From assembly GCF_028283685.1 (NCBI RefSeq), contig NZ_JAPWKF010000008.1, positions 463,298 through 527,297 on the forward strand: a stretch of DNA of 64,000 nucleotides, in the 5' to 3' direction. The notes under the pieces are model-generated. The model had not been told where the DNA came from. It worked only from the letters and a program-made list of their open reading frames with translations, and searched no databases. This DNA comes from Edaphobacter sp. (GTDB taxonomy: Bacteria; Acidobacteriota; Terriglobia; Terriglobales; Acidobacteriaceae). Made by a program: the position numbers and the translations under genes. Positions 1-7,519 of the stretch are shown one piece after another; within the stretch, counting starts at the first letter, position 1; each line of letters begins with the position of its first letter.

Positions 1-180
1 GAGCGACGCACCGTTCCAGACGACCTGAGGCTGCCCCTCGCCCTTCAGGTAGTCGCCGCGCTCTCTGAGTTCGAAGAGGATCTCATCAAGCGTGGCATCG
101 AGCGTCTCCTGTTCGTCGATGTCGACATTGAACTTCTGTTCCGCTCGAACCGTATCAAAAAGCATCTGGTATTTAGGCAT
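1..180 (-). CDS. Partial small protein, candidate ubiquitin-like (beta-grasp) protein
   Basis: The gene opens at the ATG read from 180 to 178 and runs off the left edge after 60 codons. A GGGGAG ribosome binding site lies about six bases upstream, and the start overlaps the end of the RING-like gene by eight bases. The visible part reads as a strand with VRAEQKFNVDID, a helix (LDATLDEILFELRERG), then QPQVVWNGASL. This order of strand, helix and a hydrophobic strand followed by 'NG' is the pattern of ubiquitin/ThiS-type beta-grasp proteins. The C-terminal tail, where a Gly-Gly would sit, is outside the window. The E1-like gene in the same operon supports the reading. The fold is an inference from pattern, not from a search; another small alpha/beta protein cannot be excluded. 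Confidence 0.5.
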   Translation of the reverse strand, partial: MPKYQMLFDTVRAEQKFNVDIDEQETLDATLDEILFELRERGDYLKGEGQPQVVWNGASL

Positions 181-955
181 GGCGAACTCCCCTTTTGTCG
201 GCGTTTCTGCGCGAATCTTCCTGCGCAAGGAATTTGCTTGAAGGTGGAGATGCGGGCATAGCGACTCCGTGTGCGCTTGCCTCATCTGGAAGATGCGGAA
301 GTATCCATCCGCACCGGCTGCACTGGCCGTTATTTTCGTCCCAGCATGGCCGGCACTGAGCATGCCCACACCCTACACAGGCCCACTGTGCCACACGCCC
401 GTCCGCTGCTCGAAGGCAGAGAGTACATCGCCCGCCGCGCACCTGGGCGCCAAAGCGCTGCTGCCACCACGAGATATCGAGCGGAAACAATGGAATCTGA
501 TTTGCTTCGCAAAGGCAGCAGCGATCCCGTTCAAACTGCCAGCAGTTCTCGCAGGCGACCAGATGGCAACGTGGGCAGGAGAAAGAAAGGAGCCGGCGCA
601 GAGGGGTGCGGCAGAGCTGACATCTTCTTCCGCGAACGCCATCGGCGAGCGCTGTGATACCGGTTGGAAGTGCCGCGAGCAATGGAGCTGTCCAGGCGAG
701 ATGCGGCGTCGCTACGTCTGATCCCGTCATCGCAAAGGTGACGCCCGACAGGCTGGCAACTGCCGCAACAGTCGGCAGCAGATACGTTTTTTCAATCTCG
801 AGGGCCAGCACGCGTGTGCCGATTAGCACGAGGACTCCGGCGAGAAGCCCACCGGCCAGATCGCCGACGAGCCCCCATCGCGTGGGGACAAGCTGTGCTA
901 TCGCGGCAAGGATGCCAAGTGCCGCGAGCAAAACATAATGTCTCATCCGCGTCAT
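173..955 (-). CDS. Membrane protein with two Cys-rich RING/treble-clef-like modules
   Basis: The product has about 260 residues. The first 105 residues hold roughly four hydrophobic segments, so the protein sits in the inner membrane. Two Cys/His-rich modules follow. The first runs from CQLC to CCLC (about residues 112-150), with CPRCH, CENCW between. The second runs from CTLC to CSRCG (about 175-216), with CVGCGH and CRPCW between. The paired CxxC knuckles, internal His and conserved Trp resemble RING and related binuclear treble-clef zinc domains. The start is chosen at 955 because its ATG overlaps the TGA stop of the E1-like gene (ATGA), which indicates translational coupling. The order E1-like, RING-like, ubiquitin-like suggests a ligase-like or adaptor role in a conjugation pathway. 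That role is inferred; other zinc-ribbon membrane proteins are possible. Confidence 0.7.
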   Translation of the reverse strand: MTRMRHYVLLAALGILAAIAQLVPTRWGLVGDLAGGLLAGVLVLIGTRVLALEIEKTYLLPTVAAVASLSGVTFAMTGSDVATPHLAWTAPLLAALPTGITALADGVRGRRCQLCRTPLRRLLSFSCPRCHLVACENCWQFERDRCCLCEANQIPLFPLDISWWQQRFGAQVRGGRCTLCLRAADGRVAQWACVGCGHAQCRPCWDENNGQCSRCGWILPHLPDEASAHGVAMPASPPSSKFLAQEDSRRNADKRGVRHA

Positions 956-1842
956 CCGTGAGTTCCCGTTAGCTGCCCATGTCGGCTCTCTCGAATAATC
1001 AGTTCGCGGCTCCCACAGGCAGGGCAGGTTCCCCATCGCCGCATCCAGCCAATGCGCCGGTCAGGCGAAAATTGACTGCCGCACTGTCCGCACTCCGCGT
1101 GCGTACAGATCGGAAATAAAGTAGCTGGCGCTTCGACATGGAGAGGGCATTCCATGCTGCGGTGATGTTGGATGGTTCGCGAAACCGGCGCTCGATCGAG
1201 ATCAAGATGTACAGAGAAAGATGCATCTGCATTTTTAATGGCCGAGGTAGCGAGTTCAACCTGGAGGCCAGCAACGATGGAGGCCATGGTCGGAGTGCTC
1301 GTCCATGTGTTTTCTGCATCAGATTCGCGCGCCCAGCAGGCATATACCTCTGACTCCCATTGGCTGAACAGCTCCGCCCGTCGTCTGCTGCTGAGCAGGC
1401 AGGCGAAGCAGCCTGCCGAGCGGGTGCCCGGGAACCACGACACTCTCCCTACGCGAGTGCTTGTCCCTCCCAGGCCAGCATCGCAGATTGGCAATTCATA
1501 CTTCGTGGATAGAGCGGCTATCTCAGCACGGGCCAGGTCCGTATCGACGCAACTGAAGAGAATGTCTGCCTCTTGAAACCGCTTCGGCGCAATGTCGGCG
1601 ATCTCTGCTGCTTCTCCCTCCCAGTGGGTTTGCGGAAACCAGTTGCGCAAGCGAGTGAGGCAACACGTGATCTTACTTTGACCGGCGACACCTTCGCGCA
1701 ACAGCACAGACTTCGCGATGTTTTTTTCTTCGACGACATCGGCATCAGCCAGGAATACCGACTGACAACCCATAAGCCCTAGGTTCTTCACAACCTCGGA
1801 GCCCAATGCACCCACACCGGCAACCATAACTCGATGGAACAT
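952..1842 (-). CDS. ThiF/E1-like adenylating enzyme with C-terminal zinc ribbon
   Basis: The 296-residue protein begins with a Rossmann motif, VAGVGALGSEVV (GxGxxG at residues 9-14). An acidic stretch, DADVVEEKN, follows in the place where E1/ThiF enzymes bind ATP. These enzymes adenylate the C-terminal glycine of a ubiquitin-like protein. The usual Asn-Leu-x-Arg segment reads NIAKS here, so a basic residue is kept as Lys. Cysteines in SAGCFACLL could carry the thioester, but this is not certain. The C-terminus has CTHAECGQCGSQF and CPACGS, a four-Cys zinc ribbon that ThiF and MoeB do not usually carry at the end. It is the first gene of the minus-strand operon, and a GGAG lies eight bases before the ATG. 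Family assignment is firm; the substrate is unknown. Confidence 0.85.
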   Translation of the reverse strand: MFHRVMVAGVGALGSEVVKNLGLMGCQSVFLADADVVEEKNIAKSVLLREGVAGQSKITCCLTRLRNWFPQTHWEGEAAEIADIAPKRFQEADILFSCVDTDLARAEIAALSTKYELPICDAGLGGTSTRVGRVSWFPGTRSAGCFACLLSSRRRAELFSQWESEVYACWARESDAENTWTSTPTMASIVAGLQVELATSAIKNADASFSVHLDLDRAPVSRTIQHHRSMECPLHVEAPATLFPICTHAECGQCGSQFSPDRRIGWMRRWGTCPACGSRELIIRESRHGQLTGTHG

Positions 1843-2126
1843 CAGGCACGCTCCAACAGGTGCCTCGACTATGAAAAGAGGCCCAAAACTTTTTCAGTAT
1901 ACAAAGCGTGAAGATGGAAGATTGGCTCTCTCTTAGCGGTTCGGGCGATAGATACGCCTGCAGAAAAGTATTCCAGAGGAATTGGACCGAAAACATAGGA
2001 ATGGACACATCGCCTGTCTTGCAAATAGGGACAATCCACAAAGAGTGATGAACATTCGTTGCCTCACAACCGCATAGCCCGATAAAGAATGCCTCGCTGT
2101 GTTTTGTACGGAGTCCCCGCTTCCGC

Positions 2127-3077
2127 ATGAACATCTTTCAAACGTTATATTTCATGTCGCTCGCAGGCGGTGTGGCCGGACTACTCGCATGGGCTTCGCA
2201 GGCGCTGCTGGTCTTGCTGATACCGGCAGGCGCTCCGGCGTGGCCGTCTGCAATGATCGCTGCTGCGTTGCTGGGCGGGTTTATTGGAGGCTTCACCGTA
2301 GCCTTCGATGAGAAGTGGGCGGGCAATCGTCTGCAGATTCGTTGGATCGCGGCCGGAGCTGCAATTGGCATCGTCGCGGGCATGTTGTCGGGAGCTCTGC
2401 ACCTGCCGTTGCGCTCCGCGCTTCCTGGAGCTCTTGCTCTCGGCACTGTGCTGGGTTGGATGGTGAGTGGCGCTCTAATTGGAGCAGGGCTGGGAGCCCG
2501 CTGGATCTCAGTGAATCGTGCCCGTCTCGCACATGGAATGGTGGGAGGAATGTGTGGAGGCTTTCTGGGGGGAATTGTCTTTGGCACCATGAGCCAATGG
2601 CTTCCCGGCATATCCCAGGCATTCGCCTTCGTGCTGACCGGCGCAGGCATTAGCTTCGGCATTGCTTTTGCCCCCATCTTTCTCCGTGATGGAGTGCTTC
2701 GCTTCGTCAACAGCGGTGACCCGCGAGCTATCGGCAAGCTTGGCAAGAAAGAGTGGTCCATTCAAGAAGGAGATAGTTATGTGATCGGCAGCCAGAGCGC
2801 CGATCTGTCGAAGACGACTTATGGCCGCGAAGTCGATATTTATCTTCCCGATGGCTCCGTCGCGCCTCGGCATGCCCGCATCTACAGCAAAGACGGCCGG
2901 TTCTATGTAACTCGCCACGCCGATGTGATGTCCGAGGGCGGCTTGCGCCGCTTCATTCTGAAGGTGCAGAATCGCTCGATTACGTCTTCCTGTGAGCTCC
3001 ACGATCAGACGCTGATTATCCTGGGACGCACGACCCTCATGTTTGCCGCAAAGAAGGCGGGAGGCGTGCGAGGATGA
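2127..3077 (+). CDS. Polytopic membrane protein with C-terminal FHA-like domain
   Basis: About 200 residues of Gly/Ala-rich hydrophobic helices, roughly six membrane spans, are followed by a cytoplasmic C-terminal domain. That domain (about residues 210-310) has the FHA pattern: DSYVIGS at the first strand, then DIYLPDGSVAPRHARIYS. The latter matches the family's S-x-x-H core with R-H, and the Asn-Gly turn is less clear. FHA domains bind phosphothreonine peptides, and several type VI systems use FHA proteins for post-translational control. The stop overlaps the start of the vWA gene by four bases, so the two are cotranslated. It is divergently transcribed from the E1-like operon across a 284-base gap. 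Its exact role in the secretion system is inferred from position. Confidence 0.75.
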   Translation: MNIFQTLYFMSLAGGVAGLLAWASQALLVLLIPAGAPAWPSAMIAAALLGGFIGGFTVAFDEKWAGNRLQIRWIAAGAAIGIVAGMLSGALHLPLRSALPGALALGTVLGWMVSGALIGAGLGARWISVNRARLAHGMVGGMCGGFLGGIVFGTMSQWLPGISQAFAFVLTGAGISFGIAFAPIFLRDGVLRFVNSGDPRAIGKLGKKEWSIQEGDSYVIGSQSADLSKTTYGREVDIYLPDGSVAPRHARIYSKDGRFYVTRHADVMSEGGLRRFILKVQNRSITSSCELHDQTLIILGRTTLMFAAKKAGGVRG

Positions 3078-4528
3078 CAAAGTTTTTCCGTATCGCAGCG
3101 TTCGTCTTCGCGACTACAGGGTGGCTGCAGACCCTGGCACATGGGCAAACCGTCTCGCTGGACTTTCTTACCAAGCCAACCCTTGTCGAATGCGAGCCGG
3201 AGAGTGCGGAGCCGTGCTTCCGAATGAAATTCGATTTCGTTGATGCGGCGGGGAGGCCAGTGAATGTGCAACTTCCATCGGCAGAGGAGCTGGCATCGCA
3301 CGTTGAAGTGCAGATCGATGGGCAGGCGGTGAAGCCGTTCTATGCGGCAGCTGCTGCTGGTAACGCAGATCAGGTAAGGCTGCCGCAGACCGCGCTCCTG
3401 CTCTTTGATGTGAGCGGCAGCATGCTCAAGAGCGATCTGGATGGGCAATCCCGTTTTGATGCCGCAAAGGGTGCGGCGGCGGAGTATCTGAGGAATTTTT
3501 CCGATGGTCATGACCGCGTGGCTATCGTTCCGTTCGACAGCCATAACGTTGAGAGCACAATCTCTGCAGCACATTTTGTGAGCACACGTGCCGAGGCGCA
3601 GGCGGAACTGGACGCGTTACCCCGGCCAGCAGTTCGCAACAACACCGCACTTTACTCCGCTGTGCGCGCCGCTGTCGCGGTACTGCGACAGCAACATCAT
3701 CCCGGTGATGAGCCACCGCATCTCCTCCTGCTGACAGACGGCGCCAACGATGTTCATCCGCAATCCGGAGACGACCAGGGGCTGCTTGCCGGTTCGGGTG
3801 GTCTTGGCACTGCGGCAGCAGCCGTGCAGCAGTCCGGCGTAGATGTTCTGCCCATAGGGCTCGGGAACAGGCAGTCGATCGATGAAATTGCCATGACGCG
3901 GCTGGGAACGCGGCCACCACTCATCACCTTCGACGTGAACGACCTCCGCAAGGCCTTTCAGCTTGTGCCGCTTTCACAGAATGGAAGCCTGACCGTTGCA
4001 GTACAGGCTCCGGAGAGTCTTGGTTCCCGTACGCTGCTCGCAGGTCGAGTCGTTCACTTTCGTGCCAAGGTTACGCTCCCCGATGGATCAACTCAGATGG
4101 AGAACAGGCAGGCGCTATGGGTCGCGCCGCCCGTCGCAACTCCATCGTTTGAAGGGGAAGCGACTGAGGCGGAACAGCGCGCCTTCCTGGGAGATGCACG
4201 TATGGGCCGGGGTTCGCTCCTACTCTTCCTGCGTCCATTCTTTGTCTTCGCAGGCTTCGCGGTGCTGTTGGCGATTCTTTGGTTTGGGCTCCCACGCTTG
4301 TTGTGGCCCGAACGCTACGACCATCGCGTAGCGCGACCCGTGCGCCCTGAGTATTGGCCCGGCGCCGAATCTCCGTCGCACAAAGAAGGCCATCCTGGAA
4401 TTCGGCAGGCGCCCCCGGGGTTTGAGGCGATGGCTCGTGGCGGCCGTGCGGCGATACGGAATCCCGAAGAGCACACGATCGTTCAGAGCATTACAGAGTT
4501 CGATCCAAATAAAACGCGGTTGAGTTAA
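3074..4528 (+). CDS. von Willebrand factor A domain protein, membrane anchored
   Basis: The 484-residue protein starts with a signal peptide ending near AHGQ. A vWA domain begins at about residue 105 with the metal-ion-dependent adhesion motif FDVSGSM. The later Thr and Asp positions appear as LLTDGANDV, which supports metal binding. A single transmembrane segment follows near residues 378-400 (RPFFVFAGFAVLLAILW), then a basic cytoplasmic tail of about 80 residues. The topology is therefore a periplasmic vWA domain with a short cytosolic end. It overlaps the FHA-like membrane gene upstream and lies 14 bases before TssB. vWA proteins often act as metal-dependent adhesion or scaffold modules; a link to the secretion machine is suggested only by gene order. 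Confidence 0.85.
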   Translation: MTKFFRIAAFVFATTGWLQTLAHGQTVSLDFLTKPTLVECEPESAEPCFRMKFDFVDAAGRPVNVQLPSAEELASHVEVQIDGQAVKPFYAAAAAGNADQVRLPQTALLLFDVSGSMLKSDLDGQSRFDAAKGAAAEYLRNFSDGHDRVAIVPFDSHNVESTISAAHFVSTRAEAQAELDALPRPAVRNNTALYSAVRAAVAVLRQQHHPGDEPPHLLLLTDGANDVHPQSGDDQGLLAGSGGLGTAAAAVQQSGVDVLPIGLGNRQSIDEIAMTRLGTRPPLITFDVNDLRKAFQLVPLSQNGSLTVAVQAPESLGSRTLLAGRVVHFRAKVTLPDGSTQMENRQALWVAPPVATPSFEGEATEAEQRAFLGDARMGRGSLLLFLRPFFVFAGFAVLLAILWFGLPRLLWPERYDHRVARPVRPEYWPGAESPSHKEGHPGIRQAPPGFEAMARGGRAAIRNPEEHTIVQSITEFDPNKTRLS

Positions 4529-4541
4529 CGGAAGGAGTTCC

Positions 4542-5042
4542 ATGCCGATCATCGAAGTGAAACGTCAGAGTGTGCGGCCCTCAGTTCGCAAGGTTCCCAC
4601 AAGCACCTGCGCAGTGACGATGCCTATGACCTTAGAGCAGGTGAGCCGAGAGGTTCGGACAGAGAATGAAGAGCCGGAGATGGTGGAGTCGCTCCATGAC
4701 GCTTTTGAGAAGTTCAATCCCCGGATGAAGTTCAAGGGAAGAGCAGGCGAGGAAGAGACGGAGTTTCAGGCTGATCTGAGCTTTCGCAGTATTAAAGACT
4801 TCGAGCCCTCCAACATCATGACTCGCCAGGAGGTTCGTGCGGAGGACGGTTCCGTGGCTTATCTGCGAAACGATCTGGCCGACCTGAAGAACAACATTGA
4901 TCTGATGTATCGGCTCAAAGACCGTTGGAAGCTTCCGGCGGTGCGCCGCGCGTGGAGCAATCCGGAGCAACGCCAGCAGATCATCGCCGCGCTCGAACAA
5001 TTGCGCGATGAACTCGACAAGGTCGCAGAAGGGAAAAACTAA
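4542..5042 (+). CDS. tssB: Type VI secretion sheath small subunit TssB
   Basis: The product of 166 residues resembles TssB/VipA, which pairs with TssC to form the contractile sheath in the cytoplasm. The segment FQADLSFRSIKDFEPSNI is the family's typical 'L-x-F-x-x-x-x-DFEP' block. After it comes a helical tail with LRNDLADLKNNIDL that matches the TssC-docking region. The N-terminus is shorter on recognisable family sequence than in proteobacterial TssB, so the protein is divergent. A strong GGAAGGAG precedes the ATG. The stop overlaps the TssC start by one base (TAATG), the usual arrangement for sheath subunits. Identification rests on the DFEP block and the neighbours. Confidence 0.85.
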   Translation: MPIIEVKRQSVRPSVRKVPTSTCAVTMPMTLEQVSREVRTENEEPEMVESLHDAFEKFNPRMKFKGRAGEEETEFQADLSFRSIKDFEPSNIMTRQEVRAEDGSVAYLRNDLADLKNNIDLMYRLKDRWKLPAVRRAWSNPEQRQQIIAALEQLRDELDKVAEGKN

Positions 5043-6385
5043 TGGAGACACTCACGAAGTCAACGAATCAGATTCTGGGAGATAGCCCCGCGCGCGACGT
5101 GCTGGTGGAGATCTTCGCTGACCTGCATCCTGGACTGATCGATGAAGATCGCTCCATCACCTCCATCTTCACACCGCAGAGTGCTCGCGAATTTCTTACT
5201 CAGCTCACCGACATTACCTCACTGCTGAGTGAAGAAGACAGCTTTGAAGAGACGCTTACGAAGCTGCAATCGCAGATCAACCAGGCAGAGGAGATCCGCG
5301 ACGATCTGCTGGAGCAGGTCTTTACCCAGCTGCGCCCTATCGAGCGGAGCTATCGCGAGCTGCAGACTTTCTTCGAGAACACAAAGATTTACGACGGCAA
5401 GCAGAGGAAGCCGATCGAGCTGTTTATCTGGAACACAGATCCCCGCGAGATCAAAGGCGCGCATAGCATGACGGTCGCGGCAGTGGAGAACTTCTGCAAG
5501 AAGCGCAATGATAACTTCAACTTTCGCGATGATATCTGCAATCTGGTGATTCCGGGTTGGATCAGTCAGTCGGTGCGGGAGCGTCTGGAAAACATAGCGA
5601 ACCAATGGGGCATTCTGCTCATCACGGACATCGACGATGAAAAATCGTTTCAGAATGTAGAGAGAAACTTTCGGCCAGGAGGAAAGTACGAATTTCTTAA
5701 GCGGCCCGAGGATCGAGCTGCGGCCGATGTTGTGGTCATGGGATATCTCCAGCTGCGTGCGAAGTACTGGTTCGAGAAGACGATCGACAACGGGGATGAC
5801 CTCTATGGGCCTCCGTCGCTGGCTTTTGCCGGCGCCGTGGCTCGCACGGATGATAGCGCCGGAATGGCACAGGGGCCGGTTGGCTCACGCTTTGGCCAGG
5901 TGACCGGACCCGAGAAGGCAAGAATCGAACCGCTCATCAGCGAGATGGAACACATCAGCATGGAGCGGCAGCTGATCCCCGTCATTCGCGACGCCGATAA
6001 CAAACTCTGCTTCTTTGGTTGCCGAACTCTCGCAGACGACCCCTACGGGGTCTACAAGTTCTTCACCTCGTATCGCATCATTCGTTACATCGAGCGTTGC
6101 TGCCGCCACTACCTCTTGCAGGTAGCCGGGCAGGTACTTACGCGCGAGTTTATGGATGAGGCGATCGAGAAGCCGATTATGCGCATGCTCCAGGAGCAGG
6201 TGGAAGCAGGCACGTTGATCGACTTCAAACTAGACATTGATCGCGACGCGAACAAGCGGATGCAAGGTATCTGCGACCTGAAGCTGGAGGTTATGCCGAC
6301 GGGGCCGGGGGAGAGCTTTCGCCTCAAGATCGATACGCCAGAGTTTACTCCTGAGGGATCGAAGCAGGAGTCCGTGGGCAGGTAG
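5042..6385 (+). CDS. tssC: Type VI secretion sheath large subunit TssC
   Basis: This 447-residue protein follows TssB directly and precedes Hcp, the conserved position of TssC/VipB. It lacks an easily seen proteobacterial N-terminal domain signature but keeps the general layout: a helical N-terminal third, a mixed middle and a C-terminal helical and strand region (FTSYRIIRYIERCCRHYLL, then FKLDIDRDANKRMQGICDL). The LxxR/YxxR-type helix with SYRI-RYI corresponds to the segment that in TssC reads 'R-x-x-HYLK'. TssC with TssB builds the sheath whose contraction drives the Hcp tube. Divergence is marked, so the assignment leans on gene order and size. Confidence 0.75.
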   Translation: METLTKSTNQILGDSPARDVLVEIFADLHPGLIDEDRSITSIFTPQSAREFLTQLTDITSLLSEEDSFEETLTKLQSQINQAEEIRDDLLEQVFTQLRPIERSYRELQTFFENTKIYDGKQRKPIELFIWNTDPREIKGAHSMTVAAVENFCKKRNDNFNFRDDICNLVIPGWISQSVRERLENIANQWGILLITDIDDEKSFQNVERNFRPGGKYEFLKRPEDRAAADVVVMGYLQLRAKYWFEKTIDNGDDLYGPPSLAFAGAVARTDDSAGMAQGPVGSRFGQVTGPEKARIEPLISEMEHISMERQLIPVIRDADNKLCFFGCRTLADDPYGVYKFFTSYRIIRYIERCCRHYLLQVAGQVLTREFMDEAIEKPIMRMLQEQVEAGTLIDFKLDIDRDANKRMQGICDLKLEVMPTGPGESFRLKIDTPEFTPEGSKQESVGR

Positions 6386-6417
6386 CGTGCATAGGCTAAG
6401 CGCAGAGGAGGTCAGAG

Positions 6418-6975
6418 ATGTTTGACCTTGTCACGCGTATTTTTCGTCAGCTGTGGCACAGGCCGCCTGAAGTTCAACCAACAACACTCAACAAGGAATT
6501 AGCGAGGGCTGTTCACATGTCGAATCCATTGCGCAGTACGGTTACGGTAGACGGAAACAAGTTTGACGCGCTTGCCAGCTCAGTGCGTTTTGCCACTCTG
6601 AAGGATCGTGCGGGCATGCCTGAGATGGGCACTCTCTCGACTGCCATCAAGATCTATATCGACTTTCACGATGACGTGAACGTGCCCTACGGCACGTTGC
6701 AGCGGCTCTTTGACCTGGCTCACGTCGTAACCCGCGACAAGATCGTCGACATGAAGATCGAGTACTGGAAAGATGACTCGAAGAAGGATGCTCTGTGCAG
6801 CTATAAGTTCAAAGGCTGGATCAGCCGTTTTGAGACTGGAAATCCGCTGCCGACTTCGAGCCCCGATGGAAGTCCGGATCTGACCAGCCATTCAACGGTC
6901 AACCACCTGTTGACGCTGGAGCTTGAGCCGGCGATGAATCAGCAGAACTTCAAAGACATCACTATGGGCAATTAG
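6418..6975 (+). CDS. hcp: Type VI secretion tube protein Hcp (TssD)
   Basis: The ORF encodes 185 residues. A core of about 150 residues, from MSNPLRSTVTVDG onward, fits the Hcp/TssD beta-barrel that stacks into the inner tube. It has an Ile-Lys-Ile strand (STAIKIYIDFHDD), a single helix (TLQRLFDLAHV) and a long C-terminal strand set. Two starts are plausible. The ATG at 6418 has a very strong GAGGAGG seven bases ahead and adds a basic 33-residue leader. The ATG at 6517 would give a standard-length Hcp with GAGGG before it. I keep the upstream start because of the Shine-Dalgarno sequence. Hcp is both structural and secreted. Confidence 0.8.
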   Translation: MFDLVTRIFRQLWHRPPEVQPTTLNKELARAVHMSNPLRSTVTVDGNKFDALASSVRFATLKDRAGMPEMGTLSTAIKIYIDFHDDVNVPYGTLQRLFDLAHVVTRDKIVDMKIEYWKDDSKKDALCSYKFKGWISRFETGNPLPTSSPDGSPDLTSHSTVNHLLTLELEPAMNQQNFKDITMGN

Positions 6976-7069
6976 CTACATCGGAGGACATGGCTCGCCC
7001 GCAGTGTTTTCCACGCCGTGGGCGAGCCTGTTTCTTCACCGCAGGCTCTACGTCATCCTTTCAGGAGTC

Positions 7070-7519
7070 ATGAAGTTGATCCCAACGTATCGTGCAGATC
7101 ATCTCTCGAGCTCGTCGATTGCATTTCCTCTACGCCTACAGCAAGGGTTGCTGCAGAAGACCGATGAACGAGAGACCTATCTGATGCTCCTGGGTATCAT
7201 GGCGCGGACACCGCGAGGCTCATGGGTTGGTCACCCACTCTTTGGCTTTCAGGAGTTTTTCCCTGAGGTCTCCAGGGAGAGCCTGTCTGAAGAGTCGCGG
7301 GCACGCATGGCCGCAGCTGCAACAGAACAGATCAACACGGTTCTGCTTGAGCTTGGACTCGTCCGTTATCGGGTTGAATCCATCGTGCTCGACCCACTTC
7401 ATAAGGATATGCAGCAGCCCGAGGCAACGCGGTGGACAGGGCGCGTCTCAGAGCAACGCGGTGTGACTCTTATGCTGCGGGAATCCGGCAGCGACCGTCT
7501 GATAGGGCACTCCCTATGA
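7070..7519 (+). CDS. tssE: Type VI secretion baseplate protein TssE (gp25-like)
   Basis: The protein of about 149 residues belongs to the GPW/gp25 lysozyme-like family that forms the baseplate wedge. Visible features are an N-terminal region with LQQGLLQKTDERETYL, a segment reading PRGSWVGHPLFGFQEFF in the position of the family's conserved loop, and a C-terminal VRYRVESIVLD strand. The ATG at 7070 is chosen because CAGGAG lies just upstream and the N-terminus then matches normal TssE length; an upstream in-frame start at 7004 would add a non-conserved hydrophobic stretch. Its TGA overlaps the TssF start (ATGA). Confidence 0.8.
   Translation: MKLIPTYRADHLSSSSIAFPLRLQQGLLQKTDERETYLMLLGIMARTPRGSWVGHPLFGFQEFFPEVSRESLSEESRARMAAAATEQINTVLLELGLVRYRVESIVLDPLHKDMQQPEATRWTGRVSEQRGVTLMLRESGSDRLIGHSL

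Noticed and set aside
2138..2761. A 207-codon minus-strand frame
   Set aside because: Antisense to the FHA-like membrane gene; Pro/Ala/Arg-rich shadow.
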